From Alphaproteobacteria bacterium (lineage in GTDB: Bacteria; Pseudomonadota; Alphaproteobacteria; DSM-16000; Inquilinaceae), in the NCBI GenBank assembly GCA_029263555.1, contig JAJUFW010000228.1, forward strand, positions 1-5,440: 5,440 nt of DNA. Reading direction: 5' to 3'. The notes under the pieces are model-generated. The model searched no databases. It was not told where the DNA came from and worked only from the letters and a program-made list of their open reading frames with translations. The position numbers and the translations under genes are program-made. This document shows, piece after piece, positions 1 to 4,367 of the stretch. Numbering within the stretch: position 1 is the first letter of the stretch; each line of letters starts with the position of its first letter.

Positions 1-531
1 CGCAAGCACGACGCGCCCGCCTATCTCGCCCTGGACGACGACGCGTTCGAGGCCGAACTGCAGCGGCGCTGCGGCGACCGGCTCGGCACCGTCCGGCTGA
101 TCGGCCAGCGCTCGTCCTGGCCGCTTTCGGGCCTGCATGCCCGGACCTATGTCGCCGACCGGATCGCCTTGATGGGCGAGGCCGCCCATGCCGTCCACCC
201 GATCGCGGCCCAGGGCCTCAATCTCAGCATGCGGGACGCGGCGGCGCTGGCGGAGGTGGTGGTGGACGCCCACCGGCTGGGGCTCGACGTCGGCGCGCCG
301 GACCTGCTCCGGCGCTATCAGCGCTGGCGGCGCTTCGACAATCTGGGGGTGATCGCCTACACCGATACCTTCTTCCGGGCGTTCAGCAACGCCAATCCGG
401 TGCTGAAGCTGGGCCGCAATCTGGTGCTGGCCGCCGTCCACCGGGTGACGCCGCTCAAGCGCGCGATCATCCGCGAGGCCATGGGCGTTTCGGGCCGGCC
501 GCCCCGGCTGGTCCGGGGCGAGGTGCTCTAG
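1..531 (+). CDS. ubiH: UbiH/UbiF/COQ6-family FAD-dependent hydroxylase, C-terminal part (5' end outside window)
   Basis: The frame is open from the first base to a TAG stop at 529-531, giving 176 residues with no start in view. Proteins of this family are usually about 400 residues, so more than half, including the N-terminal FAD-binding GxGxxG fold, lies to the left. Residues 58-62 read GEAAH and are followed by HPIAAQGLNL (65-74) and RD (77-78). This is the second FAD-binding fingerprint of class A flavoprotein monooxygenases (GDAAH...P..GQG.N...D). The HPIA wording resembles UbiH more than PHBH-type enzymes. By family knowledge, such enzymes hydroxylate the aromatic ring of polyprenylated ubiquinone precursors at the inner membrane, using O2 and NAD(P)H. 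Which ring position is modified cannot be told from this fragment, so the ubiH symbol is tentative against ubiF, ubiL or ubiM. The Glu in GEAAH and the Ala in AQG are departures from the textbook motif that I believe also occur in alphaproteobacterial homologues. The next gene is convergent. Confidence 0.85.
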   Translation, partial: RKHDAPAYLALDDDAFEAELQRRCGDRLGTVRLIGQRSSWPLSGLHARTYVADRIALMGEAAHAVHPIAAQGLNLSMRDAAALAEVVVDAHRLGLDVGAPDLLRRYQRWRRFDNLGVIAYTDTFFRAFSNANPVLKLGRNLVLAAVHRVTPLKRAIIREAMGVSGRPPRLVRGEVL

Positions 532-539
532 GGCGACAC

Positions 540-565
540 CGGACCATCAGCCGAAGGTAGGTCCG
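540..565. terminator. Candidate hairpin after the ubiH-like stop, weak terminator evidence
   Basis: CGGACC (540-545) is followed by a 14-base loop and its exact complement GGTCCG (560-565), starting nine bases after the stop codon. No T-run follows, so this is not a standard intrinsic terminator. The rest of the 105-base convergent gap holds only a four-pair hairpin, GCGG-AAAA-CCGC (618-629), just beyond the end of the minus-strand gene. Either may help end transcription, or both may be chance in GC-rich DNA. Confidence 0.2.
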
Positions 566-636
566 CAGGCCCGCCGGATGGCGAGCTTGGGCCGGGACGG
601 CCGCAGGGCAGCCCGCAGCGGAAAACCGCCCCTCGC

Positions 637-1098
637 CTACCGGCCCGGCGCAGCGGAGGCCGGCGGGATGGCGAAGGCCTCCGCGGGCAGTCCCTCCGGG
701 AAGCGGGGCAGGCCGTCCTCGGGCACCGGGACGGCGGCGGCGCTGGTCCATAGGTGGAACCGCGGCGGCAGGCGTTCCGGCTCGTCCAGCGAGCCGGTCG
801 CGAACAGGACCATGCCGGGCAGGTCGTCGTAGAGAAGGAACAGGGTTGAGCCGCAGGCGCCGCAGAACTGGCGTCGCGCCCGGTCGGAGGAGCGATAGAC
901 CAGGGGCGATCCGCTGATCAGGACCGATCTTCGCTCCTCCACTGCCGCCCAGATGATCGCCGGGCCGCCGGACATGCGCCGGCACGTCTCGCAATGGCAG
1001 TAGCCGGCGCCGAAAGGATCGCTGACGCGGTAGCGGACGGCGCCGCACAGGCAGCCGCCGTCGAAGGTGCCGGGCACAGGCGTCCTGAACTGGTCCAT
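637..1098 (-). CDS. GFA-family (glutathione-dependent formaldehyde-activating enzyme-like) zinc protein
   Basis: This 153-residue cytosolic protein has the zinc-binding cysteine pattern of the GFA/CENP-V family. GGCLCGAVRY (14-23) supplies C16 and C18, CHCETCRR (34-41) supplies C34, C36 and C39, and FCGACGS (78-84) supplies C79 and C82. All expected cysteines are present and the length is typical, so the gene looks intact. The founding member, Gfa of Paracoccus, binds glutathione and was linked to S-hydroxymethylglutathione formation. Most relatives have no known substrate, so only the family name is safe. The ATG at 1098 was chosen because GGAGG (bases 1108-1112 on the minus strand) sits nine bases upstream. 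A TTG eight codons earlier, at 1122, would give a longer protein but would place that GGAGG inside the gene. The TAG stop is at 637-639. It lies 64 bases downstream of the thpR-like gene on the same strand and may share its transcript, although a hairpin lies between them. Confidence 0.88.
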   Translation of the reverse strand: MDQFRTPVPGTFDGGCLCGAVRYRVSDPFGAGYCHCETCRRMSGGPAIIWAAVEERRSVLISGSPLVYRSSDRARRQFCGACGSTLFLLYDDLPGMVLFATGSLDEPERLPPRFHLWTSAAAVPVPEDGLPRFPEGLPAEAFAIPPASAAPGR

Positions 1099-1107
1099 CT
1101 GTCGTGA

Positions 1108-1112
1108 CCTCC
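1108..1112 (-). promoter_or_regulatory. Ribosome binding site that fixes the GFA-family start
   Basis: The minus strand reads GGAGG here, nine bases before the ATG at 1098. It is a full match to the anti-Shine-Dalgarno core and favours that ATG over the upstream TTG at 1122. Confidence 0.65.
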
Positions 1113-1126
1113 GGCCGCACAAACGT

Positions 1127-1160
1127 CCGGGAACGGGGTCGTGATCCCGTCCCGTCCCGG
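1127..1160. other. Two-tier inverted repeat between the thpR-like and GFA-family genes
   Basis: CCGGGA (1127-1132) pairs with TCCCGG (1155-1160). Directly inside it, ACGGGGT (1133-1139) faces ATCCCGT (1144-1150) across the loop CGTG. The inner stem has one G.T pair when read on the plus strand, which becomes a C.A mismatch in the minus-strand transcript. Four bases (1151-1154) are left as a bulge. The structure starts just after the thpR-like stop codon (1163-1165). In the minus-strand transcript only a short TTT follows, so it could be a weak terminator, an attenuating or mRNA-stabilising hairpin between two cistrons, or chance. Confidence 0.35.
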
Positions 1161-1162
1161 CG

Positions 1163-1711
1163 TCAGGCCGCCTTGGCCAGGGGGTATTCCATCAGCGGCT
1201 CATAGACCGAACCGTCGGATCCCAGATGGCTGCGGTAGAGAACGAACCGGCTGACCGGGATCGGACCGGCGCGGAACAGGGCGTTCTCCTCCAGCCACCG
1301 TCCGATCCGGTCGGTGCGGCTGTCGGCCTTCAGCCGCGCCAGCGTGACATGCGGCCGGAATTTCCGGTCGTCGGGGCTGAGCCCGGCGGCCACCAGCGCC
1401 CGGTCGATCTTGTCGTGCAGGAACTGGATGGCGTCGGACCGTTCGACCCCCGCCCACAGATTGGCCGGCCGCTTGACCGGGCCGAAATAGCCGACCCCCT
1501 CCAGCCGCAGCTCGAATCCCGGGGCGACCGTCCGGCCCAGGGCGGCGTCCAGATCCTCGACCACATGCTCGTCCACCTCGCCGATGAAGCGCAGGGTGAC
1601 GTGCAGATTCTCGGGTCTGATCCAGCGTGCTCCGGGAACGCCGGACTGCAGCATGACCAGGCGCTCGCGGATGTCGGGCGGCAGGTCGAGGGCGGTGAAG
1701 AGACGGATCAT
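1163..1711 (-). CDS. thpR: RNA 2',3'-cyclic phosphodiesterase (2'-5' RNA ligase family, 2H superfamily)
   Basis: The protein has 182 residues, close to the usual size of bacterial ThpR. It carries the two HxTx tetrapeptides that define the 2H phosphoesterase superfamily: HVTL at 37-40, followed by RFIGE, and HVTL at 121-124, followed by ARLK. The N-terminus, MIRLFTALDLP, is also characteristic of the family. The two histidines form the active site between two similar lobes. The family hydrolyses 2',3'-cyclic phosphate ends of RNA to 2'-phosphates and can join or cleave 2'-5' linked tRNA halves in vitro. Its role in the cell is unsettled. The ATG at 1711 follows GGAGGA (bases 1717-1722) by five bases. 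The same frame stays open further upstream, but that part is only a shadow of the reductase gene and is not a fused domain. The gene begins 34 bases after the aldo-keto reductase stop, so co-transcription is likely. No motif is missing. Confidence 0.93.
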   Translation of the reverse strand: MIRLFTALDLPPDIRERLVMLQSGVPGARWIRPENLHVTLRFIGEVDEHVVEDLDAALGRTVAPGFELRLEGVGYFGPVKRPANLWAGVERSDAIQFLHDKIDRALVAAGLSPDDRKFRPHVTLARLKADSRTDRIGRWLEENALFRAGPIPVSRFVLYRSHLGSDGSVYEPLMEYPLAKAA

Positions 1712-1745
1712 GGCGCTCCTCCGTCCGTTCGCCGGCAGGGCCGGG

Positions 1746-2786
1746 TCAGGGGCAGGGGTTCGGATTCTCCGCGTGGACGGCCTCCAGCTCGGCCAGTACC
1801 GCTTCGTCCAGTTGAACGTCCCGCGCCGCCATATCGGTCCGAAGCTGGTCCAGGCTCGTCGCGCCCAGGATCGTCGAGGTGACGAAGGGCTGCCGCATAA
1901 CGAAGGCGATCGCCATCTGCGCCGGGTCGAGCCCGTGCCGGCGGGCAATGTCGAGATAGGCCCGTGTCGCCGCCTCCCCGCGGCTGTTGCCGTAGCGGGA
2001 CGGGCGCGGGTCGATGGCGCGGCGCGTACCCGGCGGGATCCGTCCGTCCAGATACTTGCCGGTGAGGGTCCCGGCGGCCAGCGGCGCGTAGGCCAGGAGG
2101 CCGCAATCCTCCCGGATCGCGCATTCCGCAAGCCCGATCTCGAAGGATCGGTTCAGGAGGTTGTAGGGATTCTGGATCGATACCGGTCGCGGCAATCCGT
2201 GCGTTTCGGCCAGATGCACGAAGGTCATCAGGCCCCAGGGCGTCTCGTTGGACAGGCCGAAATGGCGGATCTTGCCCTGACGGATCAGCTCGTCCATGAC
2301 CTCCAGGGTCTCCAGCGGCGGGGTCATCGGCGCGTCCGCGTCATGAACGTAGCCCAGCCGGCCGAAGGTGTTGGTCTTCCGGTCCGGCCAGTGGAGCTGG
2401 TAGAGGTCGATATAGTCGGTTCGCAACCGGCGCAGGCTGTCCTCCACCGCCTGGACGATGTTCCGCCGGTCCAGCCGGGGGTTGCCGTCGCGGACATAGT
2501 GCAGATGGCTGCCGGGGCCGACCACCTTGGTCGCCAGTACGAACCGGTCCCGGAGACCGCGGGACTCGAGCCAGCTTCCGATATACCGCTCGGTCAGCCC
2601 GTACGTCTCGGCCCGCGGTGGCACGGCGTACATCTCGGCCGTGTCGAAGAAATTGACGCCCTGGTCCACGGCGTAGTCCATCTGGGCGTGGGCCTCGGCC
2701 TCCGAGTTCTGGCTGCCCCAGGTCATGGTGCCAAGGCAGATCGAGGTCACGGTGAGGTCCGTCCGGCCAAGCCGTCGCAGCTGCAT
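1746..2786 (-). CDS. tas: Tas-like aldo-keto reductase, NADP(H)-dependent
   Basis: The product is a 346-residue cytosolic aldo-keto reductase with an intact (beta/alpha)8 pattern. The catalytic tetrad is visible as D48 and Y53 in FFDTAEMY (46-53), K87 in ATK (85-87) and H132 in YQLHW (129-133). LGTMTWG (18-24), GLSNE (177-181) and SIQNPYNLLNR (203-213) are cofactor- and substrate-side motifs of the family. From memory, E. coli Tas has the same length and much the same wording in several places (QNSEA.AHAQ.DYAV; AEMY.VPPR.ET; RRHGLDPAQMA), so the match is to the Tas branch and not only to the superfamily. Tas was first noted in E. coli as a suppressor of tyrosine auxotrophy under starvation. 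Its natural substrate is unknown to me. The ATG at 2786 is preceded by GGAG (bases 2795-2798) at eight bases. It is the first gene of a probable three-gene leftward unit with thpR and the GFA-family gene. A promoter would have to lie in the 139 bases upstream. Confidence 0.94.
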   Translation of the reverse strand: MQLRRLGRTDLTVTSICLGTMTWGSQNSEAEAHAQMDYAVDQGVNFFDTAEMYAVPPRAETYGLTERYIGSWLESRGLRDRFVLATKVVGPGSHLHYVRDGNPRLDRRNIVQAVEDSLRRLRTDYIDLYQLHWPDRKTNTFGRLGYVHDADAPMTPPLETLEVMDELIRQGKIRHFGLSNETPWGLMTFVHLAETHGLPRPVSIQNPYNLLNRSFEIGLAECAIREDCGLLAYAPLAAGTLTGKYLDGRIPPGTRRAIDPRPSRYGNSRGEAATRAYLDIARRHGLDPAQMAIAFVMRQPFVTSTILGATSLDQLRTDMAARDVQLDEAVLAELEAVHAENPNPCP

Positions 2787-2825
2787 GTGAGGGGCTCCGG
2801 AAAATCGAGGGGATGTGGGATGGGA

Positions 2826-2846
2826 CGGCCCGGGCCGGTGCGCCGG
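2826..2846. repeat. 12-base perfect palindrome overlapping a CCGG hairpin upstream of the tas-like gene
   Basis: CGGCCCGGGCCG (2826-2837) is its own reverse complement. It overlaps CCGG-TGCG-CCGG (2835-2846), a four-pair hairpin. The block lies 40-60 bases before the tas-like start, where an operator or leader structure could sit. In DNA this rich in G and C such a palindrome may arise by chance, and no known regulator site is recognised. Confidence 0.3.
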
Positions 2847-2877
2847 ACCGTGCCGGGATCAAGGAATCACGCCCGCC

Positions 2878-2906
2878 GGTATAGCGGCCGCGGTCGGGGC
2901 AGGAAA
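2878..2906 (-). promoter_or_regulatory. Possible weak sigma-70-type promoter for the tas-thpR-GFA unit
   Basis: On the minus strand TTTCCT (bases 2901-2906) and TATACC (2878-2883) are separated by 17 bases. They match the -35 and -10 consensus at three and four of six positions. It is the most promoter-like pair I see in the gap and would leave a leader of about 85 bases before the ATG at 2786. The -35 element falls within the loop of the hairpin after the tesA-like gene. The call is weak. Confidence 0.2.
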
Positions 2907-2919
2907 GAGAAAGGCCCGA
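2894..2919 (-). terminator. Candidate hairpin just after the tesA-like stop
   Basis: TCGGG (2894-2898) pairs with CCCGA (2915-2919), and one further pair forms past a bulged G at 2899. The 13-base loop is purine-rich on the plus strand, so it is pyrimidine-rich in the tesA transcript. The hairpin begins seven bases beyond the tesA-like stop on the minus strand. No T-run follows the stem, so termination here is only a possibility. Confidence 0.22.
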
Positions 2920-2925
2920 GCGGCG

Positions 2926-3612
2926 TCAGCGGACGGCTGCATTCCGAAGCCCGGAGTCGTCGATCAGCTTAATGACATGGGGCACGATGCGCTCGACGAT
3001 GGCGGCGACCCCCTGGCCGTTCGGATGGATGCCGTCGTCTTGGTTCAGGTCCTTCACCATGGCGACGCCGTCCAGGAAAAACGGATAGAACTGGACGTCG
3101 TATTCCTCCGCCAGTTCCGGGAACACGGCGTTGAACCGTTCGCCATAGTCCTCTCCCAGATTGGGCGGCGCATACATGCCGGCCAGCAGCACCGGTATCC
3201 CGCGCTCCTTCAGGGTCGCCAGGATCCGGGCGAGATTTTCCCGCGTCGTCGCGGGGTCGAGCCCGCGCAGCCCGTCATTCGCGCCCAGTTCCACCAGCAC
3301 GAGATCCGGGTCGTCGGACAACGCCCATTCCAGCCGCGCGAGCCCGCCGGCCGTCGTGTCGCCCGAAACGCCGCCATTGATGACCTGGACGTCATAGCCT
3401 TCCGACAGGAGCGCCGCCTCGAGCTGGACCGTGAAGCTCTCGGCCTCGGCAAGCCCGTACCCCGCGGTCAGGCTGTCCCCCAGCGCCAGGAGCCGCACGC
3501 CGTCGGCGCGCGACTCGACCGGGCAGAGGAGGCTGGTTACAAGAAGAAGCGACAGCGTTGCGGCGTTGAAAACGCGGGCGATCACGCCATGTACGCTGGA
3601 AGTCGACACCAT
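2926..3612 (-). CDS. tesA: TesA-type SGNH/GDSL esterase (arylesterase/lysophospholipase/thioesterase), secreted
   Basis: The protein has 228 residues. An N-terminal hydrophobic stretch (about 16-29) is followed by a likely signal peptidase I site at SRA-DG (34-38), so the mature enzyme should be periplasmic. C30 lacks a proper lipobox, so a lipoprotein is unlikely. The four SGNH blocks follow in order: GDSLTAGYG (45-53) with the nucleophile S47, SGDTT (83-87) with G84, GAND (110-113) with N112, and DGIHPN (193-198) with D193 and H196. The spacing and length match E. coli TesA and related arylesterases, which hydrolyse acyl esters, lysophospholipids and acyl-CoA thioesters in vitro. The ATG at 3612 has GAGGAA (bases 3624-3629) upstream with an 11-base gap, slightly long. 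A GTG at codon 10 would give a shorter signal peptide but has no binding site. The gene diverges from the YbbA-like gene across 17 bases, which is the gene order known from E. coli and hints at a shared function. Confidence 0.93.
   Translation of the reverse strand: MVSTSSVHGVIARVFNAATLSLLLVTSLLCPVESRADGVRLLALGDSLTAGYGLAEAESFTVQLEAALLSEGYDVQVINGGVSGDTTAGGLARLEWALSDDPDLVLVELGANDGLRGLDPATTRENLARILATLKERGIPVLLAGMYAPPNLGEDYGERFNAVFPELAEEYDVQFYPFFLDGVAMVKDLNQDDGIHPNGQGVAAIVERIVPHVIKLIDDSGLRNAAVR
3566..3595 (+). promoter_or_regulatory. Possible promoter for ybbA-ybbP inside the 5' end of tesA
   Basis: TTGAAA (3566-3571) matches the -35 consensus at five of six positions. TGTACG (3590-3595), 18 bases on, matches the -10 at three of six. 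A start near 3602 would give a leader of about 28 bases before the ATG at 3630. Because the divergent gap is only 17 bases, any ybbA promoter must overlap tesA coding sequence, and this is the best candidate I see. TTGAAA lies mostly within a small inverted repeat, GCGTT-GAA-AACGC (3563-3575). Confidence 0.25.
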
Positions 3613-3629
3613 GGACGGGGGCTTTCCTC
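3613..3629. promoter_or_regulatory. 17-base divergent gap holding the ribosome binding sites of tesA and ybbA
   Basis: The whole gap between the two opposed start codons is used by translation signals. GGGGG (3617-3621, plus strand) lies eight bases before the ybbA ATG and can pair with the anti-Shine-Dalgarno core through one G.U. GAGGAA (3624-3629, minus strand) touches the ybbA start codon and serves tesA. There is no room for a promoter, so each gene's promoter must lie in the other gene's coding region. Confidence 0.6.
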
Positions 3630-4367
3630 ATGGATCTGCGCGAAGCGACGGACGGCAGGCAGGCGATCGTGCTTCGTGGAATCCACCTACACTTGGAAAG
3701 CTCCGCGGGTCGCGTCAACATCCTGCGCGGCATCGACCTGTCGGTCGACCGGGGCGAGGTGGTCAGTATCGTCGGCCCGTCCGGTTCCGGAAAATCCAGC
3801 CTGATGATGATCCTGGGCGGCCTCGAGCGGCCTTCAGCCGGAAGCGTCACGGTCGCCGGGCATGAGCTTTCCGGCATGGACGAGGACGCGCTGGCCTTGT
3901 TCCGGCGCGACCATGTCGGCATCGTCTTCCAGAATTTTCATCTGGTGCCGACCATGACCGCGCTGGAGAACGTGGCCATCCCGCTGGAATTCGCGGGCCG
4001 TGGCGATGCGTTCGACCGGGCCGCCGAGGGGCTGCGCGCAGTCGGGCTGGGCCGGCGGCTGGACCATTATCCCGGCCAGCTTTCGGGCGGCGAGCAGCAG
4101 CGGGTCGCGCTGGCCCGGGCCTTCGCCGCAGGGCCCGACATCATCCTGGCGGACGAACCTACGGGCAACCTGGACGGCGAAACCGGCCGCCATGTCATCG
4201 ACCTGATGTTCGACCTGGCCCGGAACCGCGGCGCGACCCTGGTCCTGATCACCCATGACCCGGCCCTGGCCGACCGTTGCGACCGGATCGTCCGGCTGGT
4301 CGACGGGCTGATCGTCGCGGAAACGGCCGGGATGGCCCCGGCCGGTCGGGTTCGGGTCGGCTCCTGA
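3630..4367 (+). CDS. ybbA: YbbA-like ABC transporter ATPase (MacB/LolD class)
   Basis: The product is a 245-residue nucleotide-binding subunit with every ABC motif intact. Walker A is GPSGSGKS (49-56), the Q-loop glutamine is Q101 in VFQNFHLVPTMTALENV (99-115), and the signature is LSGGEQQRVALARA (151-164). Walker B is IILADE (171-176) with the catalytic E176, the D-loop is GNLD (179-182) and the switch histidine is H209 in THD. The text after the Q-loop and the DEPTGNLD run are typical of LolD/MacB/YbbA ATPases, which power FtsX-type permeases. The RLDHYPGQLSGGEQQ stretch and the gene context point to YbbA within that group. It works as a dimer on the cytoplasmic face of the inner membrane. 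The ATG at 3630 is supported by GGGGG eight bases upstream and by the expected length of about 230-245 residues. The tail after about residue 232 is low in conserved features. The TGA stop shares its final A with the start of the permease gene, which implies translational coupling. Confidence 0.94.
   Translation: MDLREATDGRQAIVLRGIHLHLESSAGRVNILRGIDLSVDRGEVVSIVGPSGSGKSSLMMILGGLERPSAGSVTVAGHELSGMDEDALALFRRDHVGIVFQNFHLVPTMTALENVAIPLEFAGRGDAFDRAAEGLRAVGLGRRLDHYPGQLSGGEQQRVALARAFAAGPDIILADEPTGNLDGETGRHVIDLMFDLARNRGATLVLITHDPALADRCDRIVRLVDGLIVAETAGMAPAGRVRVGS

Noticed and set aside
1099..1122. A TTG start at 1122 that would extend the GFA-family protein by eight residues
   Set aside because: The GGAGG at 1108-1112 would then lie inside the gene, whereas it is ideally placed for the ATG at 1098. 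The extra residues are not part of the conserved family start.
1163..2131. A possible fusion protein with an extra N-terminal domain before the ThpR-like enzyme
   Set aside because: The added 140 codons are an off-frame reading of the aldo-keto reductase gene. The ATG at 1711 has a strong ribosome binding site and gives the normal family length.
1584..2972. A 462-codon open frame on the plus strand, opposite the thpR-like and tas-like genes
   Set aside because: It runs antisense to two genes with complete family motifs. Its translation is low in complexity, rich in Arg, Gly and Pro, and shows no domain. Long antisense frames are expected in high-GC coding DNA.
3520..3526. A lipoprotein signal at the cysteine of the TesA-like leader (residue 30)
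   Set aside because: The residues before it are S-L-L, and the position just before the cysteine should be small (Gly, Ala or Ser). The SRA-DG site further on fits signal peptidase I better.
3392..3922. A minus-strand open frame crossing the tesA-ybbA divergent gap
   Set aside because: It overlaps the true tesA frame and runs antisense to ybbA. Its product shows no family motif and its start has no supporting context.
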